This document shows positions 24,517 to 33,336 of a DNA stretch of 35,481 nucleotides, piece by piece; positions within the stretch are counted from its first letter, which is position 1; every line of letters starts with the position of its first letter. The translations under genes were made by a program, and so were the position numbers. This DNA is from Clostridiales bacterium Firm_04 (lineage in GTDB: Bacteria; Bacillota; Clostridia; Oscillospirales; Ruminococcaceae), in NCBI GenBank assembly GCA_001603005.1, contig LVAJ01000033.1:1-35481 (forward strand), given 5' to 3'. Under the pieces are notes generated by a model, which had not been told where the DNA came from, ran no database searches, and saw nothing but the letters and a program-made list of their open reading frames with translations.

Positions 24517-24961
24517 CTTCCGCCACCACCGATACCGTGAATTTTGCCGTAATGCCGGCATACAGCTTTGCTTCCGCGCTGTAATCGCCCGCATTCTTCA
24601 TCTCGCTGCTGACCGTCAGCTTGCGCTTGTCAACCGCAAAGCCGAACTGCTTTTCCAGTTCATCCGCGACATTGCCCGGTGTCACCGCGCCGAACAGTCT
24701 GCCGCCCTGACCTGCCTTTGCGCGGATCACGAGCTTTTTGCCTTCGAGTTTAGCAGCCTGATCTGCCGCTTCCTGCTTTGCAACGTCAATCTTGTGCTGT
24801 GCGGAAGCCTTCTGACCTTCGAGCTTATTGAGATTCGTATTTGTCGCCTCAACGGCAAGTCCTTTTCCGATCAGGAAATTGCGGGCGTAGCCGTCCGAAA
24901 CATTCTTGATCTCGCCCTTTTTGCCGGTACCCTTCACATCCTGTAACAAAATAACCTTCAT
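24509..24961 (-). CDS. rplI: 50S ribosomal protein L9
   Basis: A 150-residue ribosomal protein that binds 23S rRNA. The N-terminal domain [18 protein letters not shown], then [17 protein letters not shown], is diagnostic for L9. A long helix and the C-terminal domain with [16 protein letters not shown] follow. The ATG at 24961 follows AAAGGAT. It starts 31 nt after gdpP, an arrangement (gdpP-rplI-dnaB) shared by many Firmicutes. Confidence 0.97.
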   Translation of the reverse strand: MKVILLQDVKGTGKKGEIKNVSDGYARNFLIGKGLAVEATNTNLNKLEGQKASAQHKIDVAKQEAADQAAKLEGKKLVIRAKAGQGGRLFGAVTPGNVADELEKQFGFAVDKRKLTVSSEMKNAGDYSAEAKLYAGITAKFTVSVVAEDA

Positions 24962-24992
24962 TTCGATATCCTTTCTGCCGCAGCATGCAGGA

Positions 24993-26984
24993 TCATTCTT
25001 CTTCCTGCTGCTGTTCGGCGGCTGCTTCTTCTGCATCTGTCTGCTCCAGCACGGCTACCAGCATCTCACAGAGCTGCACGAGCGTACAATCGCTGCGCTG
25101 CGTTGCCGCCATGATCTGATGCCCGCCGCCGCCGAGCTTTTCCATAATGACCTGCACATTGACCTTGCCGAGCGAGCGTGCCGAAATGCACATCTGCTCG
25201 CCTGCGGGATACAGCACAAAGGATGCATCCACGCCTTCCACGCCGAGCAGCTCATCGGCTGCCTGCGACGCGATCATGCGGATATCCGGCACCTGCTCGG
25301 TCGCTGTCGTGATCGCATATCTGCCGAACACCTTTGCATCGGTGACCAGCTTGGAGCGGTGCTGATAGGCTTCCAGCGACTCCGCGAACAGCGTCTTGAC
25401 CGCGATCGGATCGGCGCCGCGCTCCCGCAGGAACGCCGCAACTTCAAAGGTATGCACGCCGGTCTGCATGACAAAATTCTTCGTATCCAGCATGATGCCC
25501 GACATGAGCGCTTCCGCACAGAACTGCGGCATCTCATCGCGGAAATCGAAATACTGGATCATGCCCGTGACCAGCTCCGCCGCCGAGGATGCATGCGGAT
25601 CATGCAGCTTCAGCGTCGTATTTTCGAGATAATTGACCATCTGCCGGTGGTGGTCGATGACGACCACATGCTTTGCCATGCGGTAAAGCTCGGCATCCTC
25701 CACGATGTCCTTGCTGAACGTATCGACGATCACGAGCAGGTCATCCGGCTGGATCTGTGCCCGCGCGGTCTCCGGCGGGATCATGCAGCCCGGCATCTCC
25801 TCCTCGATGCGGTCGGTCAGCAGCTTTGCCATTGTGGATTCGGTTCGTATGACGATATTATAGGGGATCTCGCATTCATCTGCGATATACGCGACACCGA
25901 CCGCCGCACCGACGGCATCGAGGTCGCTTGCGCGGTGTCCCATGATATAGACATGGGTGCAGCGCATCATCAGTTTTAGCAATTCTTTCGCAATTGCGCG
26001 GTTTTTCGCTTTGCTCTTGTGCTCAATGCCCTGCGAAACGCCGCCGTAGAACGTAAAGCCGCTGTCGGTCTTGACGGCAGCCTGATCGCCGCCGCGTCCC
26101 AGTGCCATGTCCAGCGACTGCTGTGCAAAGAACTCGTTCTGCTCCAGTGTTTCGCCGCTTCTTCCGACACCGATCGAAAGCGTCATGCTGCTTCTGCCGC
26201 GCACCTTGATCTTGCGCGCCTCATCCAGAACCGGAAAATGCGCGCGCTCCATTTCGAGGCAGTGCCGCGCTTCCGTCACGACGAGCACTCTGTCCTCATC
26301 CATGTGACAGAACACGCTCTCCGTGCCTGCGAGCATCTTGTCAAAGAGCGCTTCGAGCGATGCCAGCGCCGCCGCACGTTCGCTCTGCCGCGTGCCGCTG
26401 AACAGATCCTCATAATTGTCAATGACAATCATCAGCACGCACGGTCTGGTATCCATATAGATCTGCCGCAGATTCACGTAATTCGTGATATCCTCAAAGC
26501 AGAACAGGATCGCGTGTCCGTTCTTCCGCTCGTAATCGGAGCGCGTCACGCGGTACCGCCGGTCGCGCATACCGATCTCAATGGACTCGCCGTCACGGAT
26601 CGCATCCGGACGCAGCGGGATGACCGTGTGCATTTTCAGCCCGAACAGCTCGCCGCCGCCCGCGACATGCGATGAAAATGCGGAATTATACCAGATGATC
26701 TCATGTCTTGCATCGACCACTGCAAGCGGCACCGGCATTTCATCCGGTGCGGTCTGCAAGGTACGGGCAAGCGCGGCGTTCATTCTTGCGACATAGCGCA
26801 GCGTATTCCGCCGGATCGAGAGCACCTCAAGCACCAGCCAGCCAAGTCCCGCAAGGAACAGGATCACAGCAACCCAGAACAGCAGGCTGTGATACTGTGC
26901 GTGCGCCATCAGAATCAGGATGAGACAGCTCAGTGTCATCATCGCGCCCGAACAGATCAGCCGCCACGGCTGTTGGCTCTGCAT
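24993..26984 (-). CDS. gdpP: Cyclic-di-AMP phosphodiesterase GdpP
   Basis: A 663-residue membrane enzyme that hydrolyses c-di-AMP and so influences osmotic balance and cell-wall homeostasis. There are two transmembrane segments near the N-terminus (about 15-30 and 35-55), a PAS-like domain ([19 protein letters not shown]), a degenerate GGDEF domain ([24 protein letters not shown]) and DHH-DHHA1 catalytic domains. Metal-binding motifs are [26 protein letters not shown] and MLDTKNF, with [11 protein letters not shown] near the end. The ATG at 26984 is preferred because AGGCGGG lies about 9 nt upstream. A GTG three codons earlier sits too close to that site. The C-terminus is Glu/Gln-rich. Confidence 0.95.
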   Translation of the reverse strand: MQSQQPWRLICSGAMMTLSCLILILMAHAQYHSLLFWVAVILFLAGLGWLVLEVLSIRRNTLRYVARMNAALARTLQTAPDEMPVPLAVVDARHEIIWYNSAFSSHVAGGGELFGLKMHTVIPLRPDAIRDGESIEIGMRDRRYRVTRSDYERKNGHAILFCFEDITNYVNLRQIYMDTRPCVLMIVIDNYEDLFSGTRQSERAAALASLEALFDKMLAGTESVFCHMDEDRVLVVTEARHCLEMERAHFPVLDEARKIKVRGRSSMTLSIGVGRSGETLEQNEFFAQQSLDMALGRGGDQAAVKTDSGFTFYGGVSQGIEHKSKAKNRAIAKELLKLMMRCTHVYIMGHRASDLDAVGAAVGVAYIADECEIPYNIVIRTESTMAKLLTDRIEEEMPGCMIPPETARAQIQPDDLLVIVDTFSKDIVEDAELYRMAKHVVVIDHHRQMVNYLENTTLKLHDPHASSAAELVTGMIQYFDFRDEMPQFCAEALMSGIMLDTKNFVMQTGVHTFEVAAFLRERGADPIAVKTLFAESLEAYQHRSKLVTDAKVFGRYAITTATEQVPDIRMIASQAADELLGVEGVDASFVLYPAGEQMCISARSLGKVNVQVIMEKLGGGGHQIMAATQRSDCTLVQLCEMLVAVLEQTDAEEAAAEQQQEEE

Positions 26985-27029
26985 GCATATCACCCGCCTT
27001 TTTCGCTATATTTCCGCTTTCTGCGCGGA

Positions 27030-28952
27030 TCAGACCTCCATGATGATCGGCAGGATCATCGGGGAGCGCTTTGTCTTGTGGAAAATATGGTCGGAGAGCA
27101 CATCGCGCAGCTTTGCCTTCAGCGCATTCCAGTCGCGCAGCTCTGCCGGGCCGCAGCCTTCGAGCGTATCCGACAGCAGCAGCCGTGCCTCATCCATGAG
27201 CTCCTCTGCCTCGCGGACATACACGAAGCCTCTGGAGATCAGCTCCGGACCGGAAACGATCTCATTCTCCGCGCGGTTGATGCCGATGACCACGATGATC
27301 AGACCGTCCTGCGCCAGATGCTTTCTGTCGCGCAGCACGATCGAGCCGACGTCGCCGACGCCCAGACCGTCCACGAGCACTCTGCCCGCGGGCGCCTGCC
27401 CGACGATGCGCATGTCGATGCCGTTGGATTCGATGACGTCGCCGATCTGTCCGACGATGATATGATCGCGGTCCATGCCGGTCTCCATTGCGAGTTCCGC
27501 ATGCTTTTTCAGATGCTTATACTCGCCGTGCACCGGAATGAAGTATTTCGGCTTTGTCAGCGCGAGCATCAGCTTCAGCTCCTCCTGACACGCATGACCG
27601 GAGACATGCACCTCATACATCCGCTCATAGACCACATGTGCGCCGGATTTCATCAGCTCATTGACCACGCGCGTCACGAACTTCTCATTGCCGGGGATCG
27701 GCGTTGCAGAGATGATGATGAAATCCTGCGGGGTGATATTGACCTTTTTGTGGTCGCCCATTGCCATTCTGGTCAGCGCGGACATCGGTTCGCCCTGACT
27801 GCCGGTCGTGATCAGCACGATCTGATCCGCGGAATAGCGGTTCATCAGGTCGATGTCGATGATCGTGCCTTCCTTGACTTCCAGATAGCCCAGCTCTCTT
27901 GCAATGGAGATGACGTTGACCATGCTTCTGCCGAACACGGCGACCTTTCTGCCGCACTGCTCCGCGCAGTCGATGATCTGCTGGACTCTGTGGATATTCG
28001 AGGAGAAGGTCGCAATGATGATGCGCTTGCCCTCTGCCTCTGCAAACAGCTTGTCGAACGATGCGCCGACCTTTCGCTCTGTCGGCGTATAGCCCGGACG
28101 CTCCGCATTGGTGGAATCCGCCATGAGCGCGAGCACGCCGCGGCTGCCGAGCTCTCCGAATCTGCCGAGATCAATGATCCCGCCGTCGATCGGGGAATAA
28201 TCCACCTTGAAGTCGCCCGTATGCACGAGCACGCCTGCCGGCGTATGCACCGCAAGACCGACCGCATCCGGAATGGAGTGGTTGACATGGATCAGTTCGA
28301 CTGCCATGCAGCCCATGCGGATCGTCTTGCGCGGCTCCACCACGTTCAGCCTGACCTTTCCGCTGAGCTGGTGCTCCCGCAGCTTCGCCTCAACGAGCGC
28401 GAGCGTCAGGCGGGTGCCGTAAACCGGTGTATCGACCTTTTTCAGCAGATACGCAAGACCGCCGATGTGGTCCTCGTGTCCGTGCGTCAGCACGATGCCG
28501 CGCAGCTTATCTGCATTGCGCTCCACATACGTGAAATCCGGAATGACCAGATCCACGCCGAGCATTTCGGAATCCGGAAACGCGAGTCCGCAGTCGATGA
28601 TAAACATATCGTTTGCGCACTCGATCACGGTCATATTCTTACCGATCTCACCGAGACCGCCGAGCGGGATAATGCGGACAGGCGTTTTTGCACGGGGCTG
28701 ACGCTCCTTCTGCGGTGCCGCTTTCTGTACATTGGCATGCCGCGGCTGAGCCTGCTGCCCGCCCTCTGCACTGACTTTTTTTGCTGCAACGGGAGCAGTC
28801 TCTGTCTTTTTACGTTCCTTCTTTTCGAGCTTTTCGCTGACAAACTCCGTCGGCAGGATCTTTCTGCCGATTGCGGACAGCGGGATGCCGCTGCGCTGCT
28901 TGCCGCGGATGAAACCGCTCTTGGAGCCGGAACGGCCTGTGTTTCTGTTCAA
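27030..28952 (-). CDS. rnj: Ribonuclease J
   Basis: A 640-residue metallo-beta-lactamase/beta-CASP nuclease acting in mRNA decay and rRNA maturation, with 5' exonuclease and endonuclease activity. The catalytic core starts near residue 91 (PVRIIPLGGLGEIGKNMT). The zinc motif HGHEDHIGG is at about 157-165; SHP-type and beta-CASP motifs follow (HTGDFKVD, STNAERPG, TGSQGEPM, HVSGHA, PVHGEY). The first 90 residues are an extra Lys/Arg/Ala/Gln-rich tail that is probably disordered. The start is TTG at 28952 with AGAGAGG 7 nt before it. It is the first gene of the operon, behind a strong promoter. Confidence 0.96.
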   Translation of the reverse strand: MNRNTGRSGSKSGFIRGKQRSGIPLSAIGRKILPTEFVSEKLEKKERKKTETAPVAAKKVSAEGGQQAQPRHANVQKAAPQKERQPRAKTPVRIIPLGGLGEIGKNMTVIECANDMFIIDCGLAFPDSEMLGVDLVIPDFTYVERNADKLRGIVLTHGHEDHIGGLAYLLKKVDTPVYGTRLTLALVEAKLREHQLSGKVRLNVVEPRKTIRMGCMAVELIHVNHSIPDAVGLAVHTPAGVLVHTGDFKVDYSPIDGGIIDLGRFGELGSRGVLALMADSTNAERPGYTPTERKVGASFDKLFAEAEGKRIIIATFSSNIHRVQQIIDCAEQCGRKVAVFGRSMVNVISIARELGYLEVKEGTIIDIDLMNRYSADQIVLITTGSQGEPMSALTRMAMGDHKKVNITPQDFIIISATPIPGNEKFVTRVVNELMKSGAHVVYERMYEVHVSGHACQEELKLMLALTKPKYFIPVHGEYKHLKKHAELAMETGMDRDHIIVGQIGDVIESNGIDMRIVGQAPAGRVLVDGLGVGDVGSIVLRDRKHLAQDGLIIVVIGINRAENEIVSGPELISRGFVYVREAEELMDEARLLLSDTLEGCGPAELRDWNALKAKLRDVLSDHIFHKTKRSPMILPIIMEV

Positions 28953-29024
28953 TAGAATGCCTCTCTTTCTGCGGATCTCACGGGAGATCCTGCTATGCTT
29001 TCGGGGGTATACCCATACAGATTC

Positions 29025-29053
29025 AGTATACGCGAAATACTTGAAAAAGTCAA
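29025..29053 (-). promoter_or_regulatory. Sigma-A promoter of the rnj operon
   Basis: -35 TTGACT (29053-29048), 17-bp spacer, -10 TATACT (29030-29025), 72 bp before the TTG start of rnj. Confidence 0.85.
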
Positions 29054-29185
29054 GTCAAAAATACAAACCGTCACGGATTCCCCAAAAAAAGTGACGAATT
29101 GCCGCGGAATTTGTGGTCTTATGCACTCCGTTCCGGCAGTACTGCGAAATTGTATACGATCCTGCAATAAAAATGACAAAAGCAA

Positions 29186-29214
29186 TTGCATTCCGCTGTG
29201 TCATATGTTATAAT
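29186..29214 (+). promoter_or_regulatory. Sigma-A promoter of the galactanase gene
   Basis: -35 TTGCAT (29186-29191), 17-bp spacer, -10 TATAAT (29209-29214). It is divergent from the rnj promoter; the 327-bp gap between the genes holds just these two promoters and about 130 bp with nothing I recognise. The leader is about 60 nt. Confidence 0.82.
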
Positions 29215-29279
29215 AATGGTATCCGAAAACAGGCGCCTTCCGCAGAGCCGGAAGGCATACGGGAACGGGGGTTATCCGA

Positions 29280-31403
29280 ATGAAACTGCAAAAGCTGACT
29301 GCCGCGCTCGCGGCGGCGATCCTGCTGACCGGAAGCTGCGGCATGCTCCGGACGGCAAATGCTGCGGAATCCGTCACGTTTTCCGGCGTGACCGGTCTGC
29401 CGTTTGAAAACGGCGATCCGTTCAAGGGCGCGGATATTTCATCCGTCATCGCACTGGAGCAGAGCGGCGTGAAATTCTATGACCGCAGCGGCAAAGAACA
29501 GGATATCTTTGTCACGCTCGCAGATGCCGGCATCAACTGCATCCGCGTGCGTATCTGGAATGATCCGACCGCCGCGAACTCCGGCGTCACCTACGGCGGC
29601 GGCGCGAATGATGCCGCGCATGCAGAGGAGATCGCAAAGCGCTGTGCTGCTGCCGGACTGAAGCTGTTCGTCGATTTCCACTACTCCGATTTCTGGGCGG
29701 ATCCCGCAAAGCAGAAAGCCCCGAAGGCATGGGCTTCTTACAGCGTACAGCAGAAGGCGGACGCGATTTACCGCTATACCGCGGAGACACTGGAAAAGCT
29801 CGGCAAAACCGGCGCGGAGATCGCAATGGTGCAGATCGGCAACGAGACAACCGCCGGCATGTGCGGTGTGCTGCTCTCCGACGGGAACTGGGGCGACGGC
29901 GTCTGGGGCGACCTTGCAAAGCTCTGGAACGCCGGTGCAAAAGCCGTCCGCGAATACGATCCGGATGTGCTCGTCGCGCTGCATTTTACGAATCCCGAAA
30001 AGACTTCCAATATGCAGTATCTTGCGAAAATGGTGCATCAGAATCATGTGGATTATGACGTATTCGCAACATCCTACTATCCCTACTGGCACGGCACGCT
30101 GCAAAATCTGACTTCCGTGCTCGGCAATATCGCCGCAGCATACGGCAAAAAAACACTCGTCGCGGAGACCTCGTGGGCATATACCATGAAAAATTACGAT
30201 CCCGGCGTCAATACGATCGGCAGCGAGAAAGACCTCGGCAGCAATGTGAAATATCCGGTCAGCGCAGAGGGACAGGCAGCCTACCTCAACGATCTGTTCC
30301 GCGCGGTCGCAGCCGTCCCGAACGGCATGGGCATCGGCGTGTTCTACTGGGAGCCCGCGTGGCTGCCCGTCAGCAGCGATTACGGCACTGCCATGCAGCT
30401 CTGGAAGCAGTACGGCGGCGGCTGGGCATATGAAGCGGCGCAGGAATACGATCCCGACGCAAAGGATTTCGGCGGCTCCGGCTGGGAGAATCAGGCGCTC
30501 TTTTCTGCGGACGGCAAGCCGCTCGATTCGCTTTATGTATTCCGCAATATCCACGGAAACGGCGGCGGGACTGTTCCGCCGGAATCCGGAAAAACCGGTA
30601 AAAATCTGCTGAATAATGCCGGATTTGAGGCGGACGGCGGCTGGACGAATACGCCTTCCGGCTGGGCGCTCCGCAGCACCGCAAAGGATCATTTCGATGT
30701 CCGCAAAGAGGATGTCCGCAGCGGAGATTATGCGCTGCATTGGTATTCCACTGCGGCATTTTCCGGCAGCACCGCCGAAACCTCGGTGCGCGTGAACGAA
30801 TCCGGCACCTATCGCTGCGCAGTCAACATGCAGGGCGATGAATCCAGCCGCTATACCCTCACCGCGGAAACATCCGGCGGCAAACGCGAAACGCGCACCG
30901 GAAGCGGACAGGGCTGGAGCATGTGGACGGCGCCGGAAGTGCAGATCGAGGCGAACGCCGGCGAGACGATCACGCTGCGGCTGGAAGTCTCCGGCGGGGA
31001 CGGCGCCTACGGTTCTGTTGACGATTGCAGCATTGCGATGCTGATGCAGCCGCAGACCACTGCGGCACCGGTCACCACAACAGAGCCGGTCACAACGACG
31101 ACGGAGCCTGTTATCACAACAACGGAGCCCGTCACGACAACAACGGAATCTGTCACCACGACCACCGAGCCTGTCACAACCGAAACAACATCCCCTGCAC
31201 AGACCGTGCGCGGCGATGCAAACTGCGACGGGCATGCGGATGTGACGGATGCCGTGCTGCTCTGCCGCTTCTGCCTCGAAGACCGCGGCGTTTCGATCAC
31301 CGATCAGGGGCAGCGCAATGCAGACTGCGATCTCGACGGACAGATCACGACCGATGATGTTTCACTGCTGCTGCGCGTCATTGCAAGACTCGAAACCTTC
31401 TGA
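29280..31403 (+). CDS. GH53 endo-beta-1,4-galactanase with dockerin
   Basis: A 707-residue secreted enzyme that cuts beta-1,4-galactan side chains of pectin. Order: signal peptide (1-28, cut near TANA-AE), GH53 barrel (about 40-430), a beta-sandwich resembling a carbohydrate-binding module (441-589, NLLNNAGFEADGGW), a Thr-rich linker of TTTEPV repeats (590-643) and a type I dockerin (644-707). The likely acid/base is Glu189 in QIGNET and the nucleophile Glu296 in LVAETSW. The dockerin has two calcium-loop repeats, DANCDGHADVTD and DCDLDGQITTDD, and should dock on a cohesin of a scaffoldin. The start follows a GGGGG-type site. Its 3' end overlaps the convergent gene by 42 bp. Confidence 0.95.
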   Translation: MKLQKLTAALAAAILLTGSCGMLRTANAAESVTFSGVTGLPFENGDPFKGADISSVIALEQSGVKFYDRSGKEQDIFVTLADAGINCIRVRIWNDPTAANSGVTYGGGANDAAHAEEIAKRCAAAGLKLFVDFHYSDFWADPAKQKAPKAWASYSVQQKADAIYRYTAETLEKLGKTGAEIAMVQIGNETTAGMCGVLLSDGNWGDGVWGDLAKLWNAGAKAVREYDPDVLVALHFTNPEKTSNMQYLAKMVHQNHVDYDVFATSYYPYWHGTLQNLTSVLGNIAAAYGKKTLVAETSWAYTMKNYDPGVNTIGSEKDLGSNVKYPVSAEGQAAYLNDLFRAVAAVPNGMGIGVFYWEPAWLPVSSDYGTAMQLWKQYGGGWAYEAAQEYDPDAKDFGGSGWENQALFSADGKPLDSLYVFRNIHGNGGGTVPPESGKTGKNLLNNAGFEADGGWTNTPSGWALRSTAKDHFDVRKEDVRSGDYALHWYSTAAFSGSTAETSVRVNESGTYRCAVNMQGDESSRYTLTAETSGGKRETRTGSGQGWSMWTAPEVQIEANAGETITLRLEVSGGDGAYGSVDDCSIAMLMQPQTTAAPVTTTEPVTTTTEPVITTTEPVTTTTESVTTTTEPVTTETTSPAQTVRGDANCDGHADVTDAVLLCRFCLEDRGVSITDQGQRNADCDLDGQITTDDVSLLLRVIARLETF

Positions 31404-31850
31404 CGGCGCAGGCAGATTCTGCTTCGGGCGGTGCAGGAGCATCGGGCGCAGCACGGCACGTTCCCGCGCGGCGATCAGACGGTGCGGACGGCGCCGCGGC
31501 TCCGGCAGCTTCGTGTTCACGCCGCAGATGCCCCCGCAGATTCCTGCCGGCAGCAGGACCGTCAGCAGCCACGGCATGCGCAGTCTGCCTGCAAGCACAC
31601 AGGCGGCAGCATACCAGACCGCCGACAGCAGCAGCGCCGGCATGCTCCCGCAGACGATCCCGCCGCGCCGCCGGCGTTTTCCCGCGGAATATCCCGCCGC
31701 AAAGCAGCCGGTCAGCAGCGGGAGTGCAGCTGCCGCCGGATAATACCGCAGCGGCAGGTCAAAAACAGTCAGCATGCCCGCCAGTGCCGGAAAGCCGAGC
31801 AATGTGACCGGCAGCCCTGTCAGCAGGCATGCCCGTATCCAGTCACGCAT
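31362..31850 (-). CDS. Small polytopic membrane protein
   Basis: A 162-residue protein beginning MRDWIRACLLTGLP. There are about four hydrophobic segments (VTLLGFPALAGMLTVF, YYPAAAALPLLTGCFAAGYSAG, ALLLSAVWYAAACVLAG and WLLTVLLPAGICGGICG), then a basic, probably cytoplasmic tail of about 50 residues. I do not recognise the family with confidence; its size and pattern are like TIGR04086-type membrane proteins. The ATG at 31850 follows a run of G residues (AAGGGGGGGG) as ribosome site. Its last 42 bp overlap the galactanase 3' end on the other strand, and Spo0A-type boxes lie 72-98 bp before its start. Confidence 0.6.
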   Translation of the reverse strand: MRDWIRACLLTGLPVTLLGFPALAGMLTVFDLPLRYYPAAAALPLLTGCFAAGYSAGKRRRRGGIVCGSMPALLLSAVWYAAACVLAGRLRMPWLLTVLLPAGICGGICGVNTKLPEPRRRPHRLIAARERAVLRPMLLHRPKQNLPAPSEGFESCNDAQQQ

Positions 31851-31921
31851 GAGATTCCCCCCCCTTGATTCAGCATATGCAGCAGGCGGCGGAATCAGAC
31901 GAATCCGCATGACAAATGCAA

Positions 31922-31948
31922 CTCGACAGTATTCGACATGATTCGACG
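31922..31948. promoter_or_regulatory. Three tandem Spo0A-type boxes, 10-bp phased
   Basis: CTCGACA (31922-31928), TTCGACA (31932-31938) and TTCGACG (31942-31948) start exactly 10 bp apart. The middle one is a perfect reverse complement of the Spo0A box TGTCGAA; the others each differ at one base. They lie between the divergent membrane protein gene and the spo0A-like gene and could control either. Confidence 0.6.
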
Positions 31949-31978
31949 GAATCTTCCTTGTGATTTCCGGAAGGTCGG

Positions 31979-32008
31979 TTGACGGTGCGCTAATTTGTTT
32001 GTTATAAT
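31979..32008 (+). promoter_or_regulatory. Sigma-A promoter of the spo0A-like gene
   Basis: -35 TTGACG (31979-31984), 18-bp spacer, -10 TATAAT (32003-32008). The expected transcript start is near 32015. Confidence 0.85.
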
Positions 32009-32028
32009 GGTGATGTCGAAACAAACAA
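31995..32028. promoter_or_regulatory. Operator-like inverted repeat with a perfect Spo0A box
   Basis: TTGTTTGTT (31995-32003) and AACAAACAA (32020-32028) are a perfect 9-bp inverted repeat with 16 nt between the arms, spanning the -10 box and the transcript start. Inside it, TGTCGAA (32014-32020) is a perfect Spo0A box at about +1. A protein bound here would block transcription. Confidence 0.55.
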
Positions 32029-32059
32029 CGCACTACAAAACCAAGGAGAAAACAAAGAA

Positions 32060-32800
32060 ATGACCAAGCAAACACGTATTTTGATCGGAGATATCGGCGA
32101 TCAGTTTGCCGTGAACGGCGCGTTCGCCTTCCGGAAGGCAGGCGACTGGGCTGTGACGCGCAAGCAGACACATGATGACATGCTGCAGTCACTGCGGTTT
32201 GAGCATCCGGATGTGCTGATCCTGAATCTCACGGTCCCGACCATGCACTTTCCGCTGTTCGCGAATGCCGTGCAGCAGCTCTCTGATCTGTCGATCATTG
32301 CGCTCTGCCGCAAACAGGATCCCTATCTGGAACGGCTGCTCGAACAGCAGGACGTCCGCTGTATCCGTTTTCCGGACAGTCCCGCCGCGCTCGTGCAGGA
32401 GATCCACCGAATCTGCGGCATCACGCCGGCAAATGCAGATGTGCCTGACGCCGATCCCGAAGTCGAGGTCACAAAACTGCTTCACAGCTTCGGCATTCCT
32501 GCGAATCTGCGCGGATTTTACTATCTCCGTGCAGCGATCCTCATTGCGGTGCAGAAGCCGACATGCAGCGGCATCATGATGAATGAGATCTATCCCGCTG
32601 TTGCGCAGGAAATGCACAGTACGCCTGCGCGTGTTGAGCGCGCGATCCGGCATGCGATCATGCAGGCATGGGAGAACAATGACAGCCGGTTCAACTGGCA
32701 TTTCGGTCAGATGAAGAATCATTGCATGACCAATTCCGAGTTCATTGCATTCACAGTGGACTGGATCCGCACCGAGCACGCAAGCAAGCTCTGCGGATAA
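32060..32800 (+). CDS. Spo0A-like transcription factor with a degenerate receiver
   Basis: A 246-residue DNA-binding protein. The C-terminal 110 residues match the Spo0A effector domain closely: LLHSFGIPANLRGFYYLRAA, the recognition helix STPARVERAIRHAIMQAW, and MTNSEFIAFTVDWIRTEHAS. The N-terminal 120 residues align to the Spo0A receiver (HPDVLILNLTVP against PDVLVLDIIMP of Bacillus), but the phosphorylated Asp is Asn56, one of the two acidic-pocket Asp residues is Ile12, and the conserved Lys near the end of the receiver is Arg. It therefore should not be switched by phosphorylation. AAGGAG lies about 11 nt before the ATG. Box-like sites upstream suggest self-control. It may be a paralogue beside a true Spo0A elsewhere, or a diverged Spo0A in a non-sporulating lineage. 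Confidence 0.88.
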   Translation: MTKQTRILIGDIGDQFAVNGAFAFRKAGDWAVTRKQTHDDMLQSLRFEHPDVLILNLTVPTMHFPLFANAVQQLSDLSIIALCRKQDPYLERLLEQQDVRCIRFPDSPAALVQEIHRICGITPANADVPDADPEVEVTKLLHSFGIPANLRGFYYLRAAILIAVQKPTCSGIMMNEIYPAVAQEMHSTPARVERAIRHAIMQAWENNDSRFNWHFGQMKNHCMTNSEFIAFTVDWIRTEHASKLCG

Positions 32801-32814
32801 CACAAAACACGATC

Positions 32815-32855
32815 GACAGCCCGTCTGCAAGTGCGCAGATGGGCTGTCTGGCTTT
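32815..32855 (+). terminator. Terminator-like hairpin after the spo0A-like gene
   Basis: GACAGCCCGTCTGC (32815-32828) pairs with GCAGATGGGCTGTC (32835-32848) over 14 bp (one G-U), then TGGCTTT. The stem is very strong but the T run is short. Confidence 0.72.
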
Positions 32856-33019
32856 GCGAAGTTATGCAAGCGCTTTCGGCACGCAGGAGCAAGCTTCGCA
32901 CAAGTTTTTCCATAAGCGGAACAATTCCCATTCTATTTATATAGTATCTGCGCGGCGGTCGCTTCTTTGCGGATATGCAGACGGATCGGCATGATGTGTT
33001 CGCATGTGAATATGATTAT
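32856..33019. other. Intergenic stretch, nothing recognised
   Basis: No gene, promoter or repeat that I can support. It has scattered short GC-rich inverted pairs and an A/T-rich patch near 32930-32945. Confidence 0.4.
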
Positions 33020-33203
33020 GGGAATGCATGCCGGATTTGTGTGCGTCGGATTTGTATGTCGGAATGCATGTCCGCAGTATCCGCTTCGCTATGAGTATGC
33101 AAGCAAACGCACCTCGACCTGCAAGCCTTTGGGAAAGGCTTGCGCGAAATTTGAATCCTGTGCGCGCCGGTTACGTTTGTGAGGGCGCAGTCGTGCGCTC
33201 GGT
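33020..33203 (-). repeat. Composite intergenic repeat, copy B (inverted)
   Basis: Read on the minus strand this starts ACCGAGCGC, continues GGCGCGCACAGG, and has a stem CAAGCCTTT / AAAGGCTTG in the place where copy A (3472-3800) has CGAGCTTTTT / AAAAAGCTCG, flanked by the same GCAGGTCGAGG. A GACATGCATTCCGACATAC-type tail of short repeats follows as in copy A. The middle hairpins of copy A (about 3566-3690) are missing. It lies in the gap before the PnuC gene. Confidence 0.75.
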
Positions 33204-33289
33204 AACATATGCGGAGCGCAGCGCTGGGAGCAGTTACGCCACAGAAGCCGCGATCAGCGGCGTGAACTTCGATTGCGGGGACAGTCCGT

Positions 33290-33325
33290 GCTGCCGGCTC
33301 CCGGAGGAATATGCCAGCGCGGGCT
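33290..33325 (+). repeat. Dispersed 36-bp repeat, copy 2
   Basis: A block beginning GCTGCCGGCTCCCG matches 19684-19719 at 29 of 36 positions, in the same orientation. GCGCGGGCTCCGCG just after it forms an extra hairpin. It lies directly upstream of the pnuC promoter. Confidence 0.5.
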
Positions 33326-33336
33326 CCGCGCACGGC

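Noticed and set aside
26703..28955. 750-codon open frame antisense to rnj
   Set aside because: The minus strand has the complete RNase J with all motifs; the plus frame has a His/Asp/Arg-rich composition typical of antisense translation.
31060..31190. Tandem DNA repeat that might be a CRISPR or minisatellite
   Set aside because: It encodes the Thr-rich TTTEPV linker of the galactanase and the reading frame is kept; there are no spacers.
29439..31235. 598-codon minus frame over the galactanase
   Set aside because: The plus frame encodes a complete GH53 enzyme with signal peptide and dockerin.
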